Below, one piece after another: positions 1 through 11,600 of a DNA stretch of 64,000 nt. Source of the DNA: Owenia fusiformis (lineage: Eukaryota > Annelida > Polychaeta > Sabellida > Oweniidae); assembly GCA_903813345.2 (NCBI GenBank), contig CAIIXF020000004.1:10734196-10798195 (forward strand), read 5' to 3'. Positions within the stretch are counted from its first letter, which is position 1. Every line of letters begins with the position of its first letter. A program made the position numbers and the translations under genes. Below the pieces are notes generated by a model. The model ran no database searches. It had not been told where the DNA came from and was given only the letters and a program-made list of their open reading frames with translations.

Positions 1-525
1 TGGCTTATGTCATTCCTTTTCATGTCTATTTTCTAAAAATCCCCAAAGTGCACACTTTATTTCAGGAAAACTAAAGATTTTTATAATAATGTACCATTTT
101 TCTATAAGAATGGTTACCATTATTATTATTTGGGAAAATTTAAACATTTTTCACCCATTTTTGCACTTTAAATCCTCAATAACTTTACCAGTTTATAACA
201 TATCGTGAATCTTTTGGGAGATATTGTATTTGAGATTGTAAGGAATAGATTGGTAGATCAATTTTACATATTGCTTGTAATTTTGTCACCCCCATAGATC
301 TGATTCTGCCTTTAATTGACATTATTATATTATGTTCCTGAAATGAGAATCTGTATATCAAAGAATATGAAAGTGATAACTATATATGAAGTGTAGCATC
401 CGTAATAGAGACCAAGTAAATAAATTGTCATGGGAAACATATATACTGGAAAAAAATAAAAGATCTATACTGGTGCATGATACTATGTGAATACATACTG
501 GGGTAAGTGTCATGGGTAAAATATA
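1..525. other. Non-coding flank, no gene seen
   Basis: AT-rich sequence without a credible exon. The right part (about 440-525) has words such as ATACTGG and AATAAAAGA that recur to the right of the MITE at 526-1343, so it may be related repeat sequence. Confidence 0.5.
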
Positions 526-1343
526 CACTCCCCTCCATAAGTTTGGCAACCTTAGCTCCCCCATTGAACTACGTGTTAAAGCCTCTCTACATTTGAATTT
601 TTATTTACTTTATACTATTGATGGAAACGTAATTTGACTTCATATCCAATACCTCCAAATTTTCTCTATTTTTTCCTCAATTAAAATAAGTCGAAAATTG
701 ATGAATTTTTGAAAATCAACATTCCCATATTAACCAATGGGAAATGGTAGGTTTGCTGCAAGTCATATGACAGAATATCCATCCATCCGAGTCCTTGCAA
801 AAAATATGAGTTAGCCAGGCAATTAAATTTGCTAACTTTATTTAACAAAATAAATGATATGTTTCTTCAGGTTAAACAAAGTTATAGAGCTTTAAAGTCA
901 AAATTGTTTTTCAAAAAACCTCTCCCATTGAAATAACACAGGACTTTGAAGCGCTCTAACTTTAGTATTCACCAAATAAACTAAACACTTAGTGTACAAA
1001 AAGGTAGACAATTCAATTTTCTATATAAAGATATTTTTGGCTGAATCTTTTACTGAAAAGATATCCTGATTTCTCATTTTCCCCTGAACCCTCCATTTCC
1101 CATTGGATTACATGGGAATGAAGATTTTCAAAAATTAAACAATTTTATCATCAATTTTCGACCTACTGTACGAGGAAAAAATTGAGAAAATTTGGAGGTA
1201 TTGGAAATGAAATCAAGTTACGTTTCCATTAATATTATAAGTTATTACATCGCTGGTTAAGTAAATAAAAATCCAAATGTAAAGAGGCTTTAACACGTAG
1301 TTCAATGGAGGAGCTAAGGTTGCCAAACTTATGGAGGGGAGTG
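526..1343. mobile_element. Tc1/mariner-like MITE with long inverted arms
   Basis: The left end starts CACTCCCCTCCATAAGTTTG and the right end is its reverse complement. The arms of about 200 bp can be followed inward to roughly 735 and 1135. Both ends are flanked by TA (524-525 and 1344-1345), the target duplication expected of the Tc1/mariner superfamily, and the AAGTTTGG-like word also fits Tc1 termini. The element is 818 bp with no transposase, so it is non-autonomous. Family assignment is inference from the ends only. Confidence 0.7.
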
Positions 1344-1345
1344 TA

Positions 1346-1583
1346 TACTGGAATAAATAAAAGAACATCAAAAATTCAACTTTATCATCAATTTTCGACC
1401 TATTGTAATTGAGGAAAAAATTGAGAAAATTTGGAGGTATTGGAAATGAAGTCAAGTTACGTTTCCATTAAAATTATAAGTTATCACATTGCTGGTTGAG
1501 TAAATAAATATTCAAACGTAAAGAGGCTTGAACACGTAATTCAATGGGGGAGCTAAGTTTGCCAAACTTATGGAGGGGAGTGT
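1346..1583. repeat. Duplicated right arm of the 526-1343 MITE
   Basis: After the first right end the sequence repeats the right arm almost exactly, from the ATCATCAATTTTCGACCTA word through to a second terminus ending GGGGAGTG at 1583. This makes a tandem copy of about 240 bp. The spacer words ACTGGAATAAATAAAAGAAC follow both copies, so the duplication took in flanking sequence. Confidence 0.65.
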
Positions 1584-1744
1584 ATACTGGAATAAATAAA
1601 AGAACCATACTGGTGAAAGATTCAAATTACAATCTGAATACTGGAGTAATGGATGATATAACAAGGCATTAACGTGCAAAATGTCACAACCTGCTATCTG
1701 TTACAGACGCCAATCTTGAAATTTTTTTCGATTTTTAATAAAAT

Positions 1745-2060
1745 ATGTGTCACTACCTTAATATCAATCAGAATAATTTTTACCACTTTGACACATTTTT
1801 ATGTTTAACATTTACTACATGATCTGGACTGTACATTGCTTAATAGGTGATGTCACTTACTTATTGATGAATATAAAAAATATTTCTTATTATTTTGGCA
1901 CATAATGCTCTACCATTGCAAGTTGAGATTTAAAAAAAAGAATTTGTAGAAAAAGCCTAACTTTGGCATTTAGTAGGTGATGTCACTATATCAATTAATA
2001 AAAATATAACTTACCATTTTAGCACACAACTTTCAAAGTTCAACATTTATTAAAGGATCT
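1745..2060. repeat. Diverged short tandem repeat, about 100-135 bp units
   Basis: The phrase TAGGTGATGTCACT followed by an AT-rich run and TTTTGGCACA/TTTTAGCACA occurs at about 1845 and 1980, with a weaker copy at about 1745. No coding potential. Confidence 0.45.
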
Positions 2061-2133
2061 GAACTAAACATAAATGAAGGAAAACCTCATACAAAATGTT
2101 TAATGAAAAATATGAGAAAGGGGAACAAAAATA

Positions 2134-2149
2134 GGGGGGGGGGGGGGGG
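2134..2149 (+). repeat. Poly-G tract (16 G)
   Basis: Uninterrupted G run. Similar G or C runs of 8 or more occur at about 22852, 23108, 24916, 25028, 26788, 26820, 28543, 38428, 53169, 57150 and 57738, an unusual density for so AT-rich a region. Confidence 0.8.
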
Positions 2150-2206
2150 TTTGGGGGCGCTTTTGGATAAATAACAAATAATGCACCCAATGTATAGTAC
2201 AATGTA

Positions 2207-2300
2207 CAGGGTGTTCCAAAAGTAACAGGACTGGTGCTGGCATTTTGTCTATTCTGAACTGAGTACTTTGAAGTATTGCAACTAAAATTGTTATCAAGGG
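2207..2300. mobile_element. Solo end of a mariner-like element
   Basis: TA followed by CAGGGTGTTCCAAAAGTAAC looks like the terminus of the CAGGGTG-ended elements that are complete at 48867-51246 and 57125-57771. I found no matching right end nearby, so this is probably a fragment. Confidence 0.45.
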
Positions 2301-2720
2301 GACTCATCTCTGACCTAACTGATTTTTTGGTGTCCTGAATGTTCTGTTTCTGTTTGATTTTTGTATTAACGGATATCCGCACCGCTTGCTTAGAGGTAGC
2401 ACATTTTCATTTAATGTATCAAATTTTGTATAAAATGACAAAGAAACCTTTCAACTTTCAAAATGCAAATATAATTTGTATTGATATGTCATTTGATCAC
2501 CAATATTGAATGAATGCTGTTAACGCTATGTAACAGCTGCAATTTCACATTATTTCCACAATAATTTACGCACTGCTTGTTTTCGTATAGCACAGTCTGC
2601 ATAGGGTGATCAAGGGAAATTGGTCTCAATTGATCCTAAATTTGCAGCTCATTAAGGGGACTCATCTCTAACCTAACTGATTTTTGGGTGTCCTGAATGT
2701 TCTGTTTGATTTTTTCAGAA
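2297..2720. repeat. Direct repeat pair of about 62 bp
   Basis: The stretch beginning AAGGGGACTCATCTCT and running through TGTCCTGAATGTTCTG occurs at 2297-2360 and again at 2655-2720, with few differences. The spacer is about 300 bp and holds nothing recognisable. Confidence 0.6.
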
Positions 2721-4085
2721 GGGGATCATATATACTTTCATTATATATAAAGTAAATTAGATCTTCACTGTGAAAATATTTCAGTACATCGTCTTAAAGA
2801 TTACAGGAGTATGACGTTCCGGAAAAAAAACGCCTCAATTTACCCGCTTTGCTTGAACAGGCTTGCTTTAAAAGCGACACATTCTTAATTTAGCGATGCA
2901 AGCTAAGGAAAATCGTCATACGGTCAACAAGATTGTTTTTAATTTACGGCATTTGATAAGCTGAAGTGTTTTGGTGCCAATTATTTTTCATGAGTACTAA
3001 TAAAGCATAGCAATAACAGGATAGATATAGGATTTTGACTCCTTACCCAAGTTCGGCAGTACAATTGACGCCATTTCAAATTTTAATTGACTTTCAATTT
3101 TCATAAACTTTGACATTTTTGAGAAAAAACTAGAAAATTGACATATCGTTTTTATTGTTTTAAACAAGTTAGATCATGTACCCCTGAAAAAATTTGAAAA
3201 TATAAAAAGGTTCCACCGTCAATTTTTTCTGTTAGTTATTTATAACCAGAGTTTTGCTTTTTTCTGACATTTTTAGAATTTCATTAAATATATTTATTTC
3301 AATAAACTTTGATATTCTTTGAGATAGGTGGAACCTTTTTTATTTTTAAGTGTTATTAAGGAGTTCACTTACTACACAATCTTGCTGCCCATTCCATATA
3401 ATGATTTTCTTATACATCTAATCAGAGACATATAAAACTAGAACTATAATGCGGAAAACAAAATATTTTTTTCTCATGCTAATGGCATTTAGCAGAAAAA
3501 GCAAGTTACATGATAGGGTTGTCATATGACTCATAATGTCTGTAAAACATTTGCAAACATATGTAGATTCTGCTGGAATATAATGAATGAAATTGAAACA
3601 ACTTAGGAAAACAAATAAAAGCAATGTTCCAAATTATGCAATGGGATTTGAAAAATCAGTGACGTATATTTCGTTTGTTTGTTTAATTGTTGATGGGGCA
3701 ATGTGTCACTGATGTCACAGATAATGGTACCATAATCCGAGAATTTGTAAACAAGAGCGTTATATCACGTCATGATAAAACAATGCTGAGGGGCTCATAG
3801 TTGCTATGAGTTACTATGTCGTAAAACGTCATTGACATTTAATATAGAACACTCGTAAAATGTGAAGTTAACAAACAAGCTTTTCCTAGAGATGTTTATT
3901 CTCAGTATTTCTTCACTTGGCAAATATATCACCATTGTCGTAAGGATTAGAGATGAGTCCCCTCAATACATAGTATGGACATTAATGCAATCATGGGCTT
4001 CCAATTCCCATGATTCAATCCACCTATCAAAATTCAGATTAAGAATTAAGCCTTATTGAACCAGTCTTGAAGTTTCAAAAAGTCA
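2721..4085. other. Non-coding, short inverted repeats only
   Basis: No gene recognised. A short inverted repeat (AAAAAGGTTCCACC near 3205 and GGTGGAACCTTTTT near 3330) suggests a small MITE. On the minus strand, 3373-3417 has an acceptor and a strong donor but codes for nothing I recognise. Confidence 0.4.
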
Positions 4086-4095
4086 ATGAACACAG

Positions 4096-4999
4096 GGGTT
4101 TGTGTAAAATCCGGGTTACTGGGTAACTGGGTACCCAGTCGACCGGGTACCTAACGTTCCTAGCAGGGTTACCAACTTTCAAAGTTCCACATTTCCCCCG
4201 ATATATAGTAGCGAATTGACTTGACAGACTTAGCCTACCGAGTGTACTGCTGTTCGATATTTTTACCATATACGAGACAGAGCACTTTTTAAAATAATCG
4301 ATCCATCAAACAATGACGTCCATGTCACGTTGCTCATAAGTAGCATATAAGTTCCTAGAAGACGTTGCACATTTTCGTTCTTTACACACAAGGCAACGTA
4401 AACATGAGACATCTATTGATGGTATAAAAAGAACGTTGTTGTAACGTGTCCGTAAAGTTCGTTAGTGTGGAAAACATAACAAACAGGAACGTTTGATTTT
4501 TTACTATATTGGTCCATATGTGACGTAACTCAAACGTTAAAACATGACAAAAACTTTGTGTTCTCACTAAGTCGGTTCATTTCCAACGTGTTGTTAACGT
4601 TAAAATTTAACGTTTCGATTTGAAATAAACTAAAAATGTGACGTCAATAATGACGTTCATGGACCGTATTGATCTGACGTTATTTAAATATTCAGTTAAA
4701 CGTCGATGGATGGTTGAATTTCAACATTGTGGAAATGGCTTCAAATTATTTGTGAGTAAAGGAAACGTTACAAAGATGTCAATATGTTCTCACTAAACAG
4801 GTTCATTACCGACGTTATTTTAACGTTAAAAGTTAACGTTGTCAAAACGTTCTTACGATGTGAAATAACCTCAAAACGTGACGTCGAAAATAACGTACAT
4901 GTATCGTCCAGATCCAAAGTTATAAATAAAAAAAATCCTAACCCTGCTAGGAATGTTAAGTACCCGGTTACCCAGTTATCCGTTTTTTTACACAAACCC
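4096..4999. mobile_element. Mutator-like MITE with 10-bp target duplication
   Basis: The left end starts GGGTTTGTGTAAAA and the right end is TTTTACACAAACCC. The imperfect TIRs run about 75 bp. The 10-bp word ATGAACACAG flanks both sides as a direct repeat (4086-4095 and 5000-5009). A duplication of 9-11 bp is typical of Mutator-like elements. The interior is dense in AACGTT and TGACGT palindromes. No transposase is present, and the 79- and 105-residue ORFs inside are chance. Confidence 0.75.
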
Positions 5000-5009
5000 A
5001 TGAACACAG

Positions 5010-5590
5010 TCCTGAAATTCCACTTTGATTTGAGCCCAAGACCAAATCAGTTTTACTATTCCAAGTCCTTGGCTATTCTAATCTTCCTCATCTTTAGTTA
5101 GAATAAATTGAAAGCCCAAATCAAACTGGGGTCTAGGCCTATAGGCCTAGTCTATTGAGTCGACGCCACAGGCCGAAAAGTGATTGACGGGGAATAAGAC
5201 TCTAGACTAATTATTTTACAATACAGAGGTTACAAAACCAGCATTTACATACAATTAATTTATTACAATAATATCTTATAAGGTAGAGCACAACGACTGC
5301 ATTTATAATATCACAACATCTCCAAAATGATTCAACTTGAATTTGAATTGAACTTACCAGATTTCTCAACTTTAACTCCTGGCTCGATTACGCGATCCCT
5401 CTGAACGAAACAAATAAAGAATTCCCGGGATGTAGTTCCTCAAGTGTAGCTTAAATGCGTAACGCTTCCTTGTTTGTAGGAAACATGGTGATAATGGTGC
5501 CAACGTACTATGCTCTAAAATGTACCTTTTCTTGACATTTAATGACATGATATAGTGATATGCTAATATCTGCATTAATGTAATATATCT
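5010..5590. other. Non-coding, no gene seen
   Basis: AT-rich. A 43-nt minus-strand segment (5358-5400) is bounded by a good acceptor (TTTCGTTCAG) and donor (GTAAGT) and reads RDRVIEPGVKVEKSG, but it cannot follow the last known exon of the main gene in phase, so I do not call it an exon. Confidence 0.4.
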
Positions 5591-5665
5591 AATATGTTTT
5601 CAGCTAACAGTTTCAAGACCAGTAGCCTAATGGGTGGCCTTCAGACTGTTAGCTGAAAACATATT
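5591..5665. repeat. Perfect 21-bp inverted repeat (hairpin)
   Basis: The arms at 5591-5611 and 5645-5665 are exact reverse complements, with a loop of 33 bases. The arms read AATATGTTTTCAGCTAACAG plus T. It could be a tiny MITE or a structured RNA; sequence alone does not decide. Confidence 0.75.
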
Positions 5666-6625
5666 ATATCTTTTGTAATGTTTTGAGTTTTGTCCACCGT
5701 TGTTGAGACACTATATATTCTATCATTTACTGAAACAAATTTGTTTAGAAATTAGAGATAGTGGATCTCAAAGTTCACCAAACCATTCAAGCAGGGATTT
5801 TTGTGTGGATGATAACTCCAATACCTGTTATCAGATTTATTTGAAATTTCAAGCGTTATCTGGATAACAAGACCATGTATTTGTGTGCCAATTATACAAC
5901 CAATTAATAATTAGAGAGATTAAGTTCAGGTTTACATAGATAACGTAGCTTTTATTAATAGGTAGATTAAATGTGACATTTGATTTCTTTAAAAAATAGG
6001 TTGTTTTGCTGTGCCAAATTATATACAATGTAAGGAAACAGTAGGTTTTTGGATACGTATTTACAACCGATATGTTTTAAACTCTTCAATAATCGTGAAA
6101 CCAAAGTACAATTATGAATAATTTACTTCTAATAGATAAAATTAAATAATACAGATATGTGTTCAAAATCAACGGACGGGCACCATTCGTAATCTTAAAA
6201 TAGGCCTAGCGCTTTCATCAATTGAGCATCTTATGTATAATTTTTCTTAAATGCGTGTCTTTATTGTATAAACATATTTACAAATGTATATTGGGGCTAT
6301 TTTTCGATAATATGATTATACAACAAAAAAATCAAAAAATAAATAAACGATGAAAAACGCTCGTAACTTGGGGTAAAGTACGCGTAGACGGGCAAGCATT
6401 TCTTAATCTAGCGTATTCATTAACGTACTGTGTTCTGGCAAAGTACATCAGAAGTTTGTATTTTATTAGCCATGATTTATTTAATGTATTTATACAGGTA
6501 TAATATAATGTTTTGAGACTTTAATCTAAACAATTATCGTTTTACGAAAAACGCTCGTAACATGGGGTAAAAGGAGCGTAAATATCAATCTCGATTACAT
6601 CAATTTTCTCAAAATATATTTTAAT
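5666..6625. other. Non-coding; direct repeat pair
   Basis: The phrase GAAAAACGCTCGTAAC followed by TTGGGGTAAA or ATGGGGTAAA occurs at about 6350 and 6546. No other structure or gene was recognised. Confidence 0.4.
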
Positions 6626-6937
6626 GTGGATAAATTCCTGTCAAGGAGATGTTCCTTAGACTATATTCTCAAATCTGACGAAGTTTTAGCGGAAGAATCG
6701 AGCGAGAAAGATATTAAAAATAATTTCCATCAATTTTCTGATCTCATGAAAGATAGGTCAGAATGTTACAACAAGATAGGTTGCATTTTTTCGGTGGACG
6801 GAGGAAACCGTATTCTATACGTCATTGTTTTTATGTGTGATCAGAACCATAAAATAGGGATTCAAAAACGCTTTCCATTGGTGTATACGGCTATTTCCAG
6901 CGATGTTAGGAACAATGTTTTTGAGCCACGCGCCTGA
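6626..6937 (+). other. Unrecognised open reading frame of about 100 codons
   Basis: An open frame runs about 104 codons before a stop. It begins with a GTG codon, so a true start is doubtful. The predicted protein is mixed in composition rather than low-complexity and has a hydrophobic stretch (ILYVIVFMC), but I recognise no domain or splice context. It could be a remnant of a transposase or chance. No function is proposed. Confidence 0.2.
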
Positions 6938-7129
6938 TACCCCAGTCAAAAAATTTTGAAAGGTAATAACTTGCGCTTAAATCATTGTTGCTGCTCAAAT
7001 TGCCGTTTATAGGTGCGTGGGGATATATTCTATTGTATCTGATTGTTAAAACTACATTTTAAAACAAAATAATTGAAATATTGCAAAAAAAGTTTTTTCC
7101 GAAAAGTGGACGGAGAAAACATGGGGTAT

Positions 7130-7196
7130 TGTATTGAGGGACGGACGGACCAACGGACGGACGGACGCCTGGTCAATCCCATAGGCTCACTGTGTG
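7130..7196 (+). repeat. (ACGG)n plus hairpin tail of a pearl/Helentron-like element
   Basis: A run of GGACGGACGGAC units is followed by a 17-base hairpin (GGCTCAC-TGT-GTGAGCC) and an A-run. The same tail occurs at 19376-19441. An ACGG microsatellite next to a 3' hairpin is a feature of the pearl family of Helentron-related elements. Only the tail is recognisable here. Confidence 0.5.
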
Positions 7197-7539
7197 AGCC
7201 AAAAAGTATTTACACACATTTAAATCAAGTACTGTGCTTATGCTTCATTATGAACAAAACAAAGCTGACATGATGTCATTAAAATGCGTGTTCTAACCTC
7301 TAGAATCGTTTGAAGTGATCTCACCGTAGCATCATTTGAAGCAATAGTTAAAGAGGAGCATATGTCTTGATTAGTTTAAAATACCATTGCTGAAAAAACT
7401 CCCGGCTTTCGGATCGAAGAATGTATTTCATCACCAGGGGTCAAAAAGTAAATATTTTGATTCGAACATTTATACATTTTATAAGACACAGACCATCATT
7501 CTGAACATACGAGCAAAAATGGATGATCATAATGTAAAA

Positions 7540-7730
7540 ATATACTATACTTTTACTGTAGATGTCGGTGTTTAATTAGTGTAATTATGCAAGTGTGTTT
7601 TTCAGATTTTGTTTGATTTTTCAAATATGAGCCAAGTCTATTCAACCAAATTGTGTGAAATATTTAGGTAATTTATGATTGGGAATATATTAGCTTTCTT
7701 ACTATTTAAAACATTTTATGACAAATATAA
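7540..7730 (+). repeat. Dispersed repeat shared with 61150-61355
   Basis: About 190 bp, including GCAAGTGTGTTTTTCAGATT and TTTCAAATATGAGCCAAG, matches the reverse complement of 61150-61355 at roughly 85-90% by eye. The two copies lie 53 kb apart in opposite orientation. Unknown family. Confidence 0.6.
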
Positions 7731-8455
7731 TATACAAATTGTGGCTCACTCATGGCGGAATTCCAAAATTCCAATTCCAATTTGTGAAAAAATAGCTGAC
7801 CAGTTCATTAGTTTTACCGCTGATTTTCGAAAAGCTGATGCAATTCCATGTAGTTTTTGAAGAAAACTTATTGTTTAAACTGCACAGAGTAAAATATATT
7901 AATTCAGATACAAGCTTTATATACAAATTATTACATACGTTAAAAAGGCATTGTCAACTATATAAGAAAACTGTGTGTAAAATTGACTGGCAAAATTAGA
8001 TATTTTTTACTGTAGCGCCTTTAGCGAGAGAAGGACGAGTTAACGGGAGATCGCTTGTGATGTGTTTGACCCGAGTATGTTCTAAACAACTTTAATCGAA
8101 AGCTCTGTATTATTCGTTTGATTTGTATTTCGTATTTGAATCTGCTGCCCCACGCTAGACAAAATATTAAACATTATTCATGAAAAAATTAAACCGACCC
8201 TATAATCTAGCTTGGTAATACCTTCAGATTTATGACGAGAACATATGTGAATACAATGTCACAAAAATCTAAAAAGAAATGCTACATGATACTTTAGCGC
8301 CGTTTTCAAAAGCGTTGCTCCTAAAGTTATCGCACTACAAACAGATTATATCCAAATGATTAAAATTTCAGTAACATTACTTAAAATTTTGAAATATTGT
8401 TGGTAGACCTAGTGATTCCTGATCAATAACGCGATAAGAAATGCTAATAACTTAC
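7731..8455. other. Region expected to hold the next exon; none identified
   Basis: The next exon must enter in phase 1 (codon beginning T). Candidate acceptors here give stops or non-VWA peptides. The rest of VWA2 may be left of the window or too short to see. Confidence 0.4.
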
Positions 8456-8677
8456 AAATCTCGAACTCGGCAACCAGCGCAGCTGTGAATGCTTTAACCG
8501 TTTGTAGTTCTTCTATAGGGGTACGTTTGCGCTCTTCAAACGATATAGATGAAAACGATCTCATTACAGCCAGTTTACTTAGGCTCTGTGTAGTGTCGAA
8601 GACAAGAACCAGATTAACTTTACGTTCACAAGGTGGTACGGTTACAGTGGTTGGTACTTCAGTAGTCGTAGATTGTG
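8456..8677 (-). CDS. CA-VWA gene, exon 15 (VWA2 start)
   Basis: 222 nt, acceptor TGATTGTAG, donor GTAAGT. Begins with more linker (QSTTTEVPTTVTVPPC) then VNLVLVFDTTQSLSKL, a VWA first strand with DxTxS metal motif. An unusual segment MRSFSSISFEERKRTP sits in the following helix region. Ends AALVAEFEI plus one base, so at least one more exon must follow; none was found at lower coordinates. Confidence 0.9.
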
Positions 8678-11600
8678 CTACAATCAAATATCATTTAAAA
8701 TATGTGCAATGCCTGGAACTATAAGATGATCTAGATATCGATGTTGTTAACTGCACTTGAGCGTTTTGAGATAGTTGCATTTTTAGATTGCCCTTTTTTA
8801 TTGCCAAGTACCATTGCCATTGCCATTGCCAAATATAAATAGCTGGCAAGAAAATGAACGAAAGATCTAGAAGGGATAGACGGACGGACGTGTGGTTTCT
8901 CTATACCCCCTCGAATTTCGTTCGATTGGAACATTTTAAAGATGTGCTGGTCCCTATCCCTTTAGGCACGGCAGTCACATGGTAAACTAATGACGTAGTC
9001 ATGGTGTCTTTTCAGGTCGTAGTTTTGGTTTTACTGCAACAATTACTTTTTCTTAAAACTTAAATGAATAAACACAATACAAGCAGCCCACGCGTCTCAA
9101 ACTCACAAGGTACACAGTATACAAATAAAATGTCTGGTACTTACTAATCATTGAAACGTATATGAACCGTTCTTACCATCTGTAATAGGAGTAGCACCAG
9201 TGACGGTTTCGGTAAGTGGTTCAGTGGTAGTTGTAGGTTTAGATGTGGTTGTGGTACTATCCACACACGGCTTAAAATGGTTTATCACAAGGGTGAGAAA
9301 ATGATCGACTGATTCTACGCTAGCGTCGAGCCTACGTCCGAATCTGTTTCCTAAATAGCCCTGAATCTCGGTCTCTCCCTCCTTTCCCCATCTATGGACA
9401 AAATATCAAAATGTATATATTTCACTTGCTTTCCCAATTCAAATCGAGGTATAGTACTACTTTTTAATTAATTGGCCAACACCTACTTGTTATCTAATTT
9501 TATCACATATAGATCCGTTGTTTTTTGTATTGCCTGAGCCTCAAGGATCGTACCTAAAAGAAAATAATTTAAAAAATAAGTCCTCTTTCGAAGGATTGAA
9601 AAAATATTGAAACACTTTTATTTGAAAAGAGAAAACAATCGCTGGATACCATGGTCCTTTTTTCTTACATCATAGATTGCTATGGCATTTGGCTAATAAA
9701 GGCACTTTTGATTTAGAATTGGTGAAATCGACGGACGAATCAATTTTTTTTAACAAACATGTGATTTAAACGTCACATCTCAAAAGGAAATCTCTTAGCA
9801 ACGGTATAATAAACACTATCCAATTGACAAGGTCAATTCATGGCAACGTTCTATAAGTATTCACTTATTTCTAACAGTTCCTATGAACTATTATATATTT
9901 TTCATACGAATGAATTCTTATACCATTAGAAATAAACATTTAATAAATTGTGAATTTAAACGGAAGGAAATACGAAGATTCTTTAAAAAAGTACGTCAAC
10001 TTTTTACAAGAGTAAACCCCCCGGGAATTTTAAGATTCTATGGAAAGCCCCGACTACTCTATCAGTGGGATTGGCACGGAAAATCAGAGATACTGAACAC
10101 AGACAGGTTTTTAGGAACGATGTGTATCGGAATCGTGGAAAACATGTATTTTGTTATTAAAATTCATTTTTTCAATGTGTTTTTTATAAAAATAACCTTG
10201 CCATTGCCGAAAAATCATTTACATTCGTATTTCTGTGTGAGTGACTGAGTATTTCTGTGAATGAGTGTTCAAAATCTGAATAAATAGGCAGACGAGTCGT
10301 TTTTTGAATATGTTTGAAACTATTTTTCGCCGTGTCACTTTTTTCCCCTGGTTACGTCACTAAAAGATTCTTTTGTCAATAGACGTATTTTAAAATACTC
10401 ACGCCTTCTGCCACCATATGGGAAAGTCCTGCCGTCTGTGAAAATAATCACTACATCTGTTGACTCTGGTAGTTTTCGTATACCATACTCAAGACGCGAA
10501 AGGCGACTTTCGAAAAATCTGAAATAATAATTATTTCTAAAAAGCATGCATATTATATGGAACGGGTGGAGCTTTTGTTTTCGTAATGTCAGAGTTGTCT
10601 TCCATGGATGACTAATTGACAATAGATTTCGATTTCCGAAAGTCATCGTGACGTTAGATTTAAGCGGACGGTTTCCGAACATTTTCTTGGTGTGAGAGTT
10701 GACGTTAGAGGTTTATTGAATCCTTCTTACTATGTCATCGCCTTCTAGAATCCAAGACCCATTCAAACGCGAGTATGGTATCATATGACGATGGCGATTG
10801 CACTGAGGAAATACGAGATTTTCTACACCCCCACATTTCCCGCGCCCCTGCACCTCCTATAGGATATCACCTATCAATGATTCTCGAACGTTCTACATCC
10901 CCTCAGCTCCAACGTCCCCACACAAGTATTATTATAAGGTGCCCTGATTGGTCGAATGATTTCCAGAGTGACATAAGTGTGAATTACCTGTGATAGGACG
11001 CTCTGATTGGTCAAATACAAATGACGCAGTTTAATAAAAGTAAATCGATTCTCCTACGTTCAGATGATTTCCGAATGTTTTTGTGACATCAATTGTCCGT
11101 GGATGACTGATACTCCGATCGGCCAATTCATTTTCAGAGACGATTGATAAAATTACTAGATTGGTGAAAGTTCAATTTAAGACTCCAGATTTCAGATTTT
11201 CTATTAAAAATATGATTTTGACGTCTGATATTGATGAATAAATGAGAAACAAAATGTATATGTTCTATCCTACCCAAATTGAAACCAGAATATTAGACTT
11301 TTATAATCGTCGAAAAATAATAAACCATACCAAGGATAATTGACGGAATGTAATTTTGTCATAGATTTGGACCTTTGAACTAGATAAAAATTTGAAGTAA
11401 TTTCCGAGAGACTTGGTCATATACCATTCTAGTTACTCAGAAAACGTACAAAGAAAAATAACTAGTTTGGTAAAATTGAACAAAGTTCAAATGAAGACTC
11501 CAGAATCAATTTTTTCTTTGTGTAAAAACAATTTTGAGATCTGATATTAATGAGAAAAAGAAAATGTTTATTACATTTTCCTCGCACAAAAATATTTTTC

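Noticed and set aside
3373-3417. Candidate 45-nt minus-strand exon with GTAAGT donor
   Set aside because: The encoded peptide resembles no VWA segment, and the phase does not match exon 15.
4768-5101. Overlapping ORFs of 79 and 105 codons
   Set aside because: Both overlap the Mutator-like MITE and its TIR; no protein family is apparent.
5358-5400. Candidate minus-strand exon with good splice sites
   Set aside because: Its phase does not fit after exon 15 (it would create a TAG), and no linking exon was found.
9883-10248. 121-codon plus-strand ORF in intron 12
   Set aside because: AT-rich chance frame opposite the main gene with no recognisable domain.
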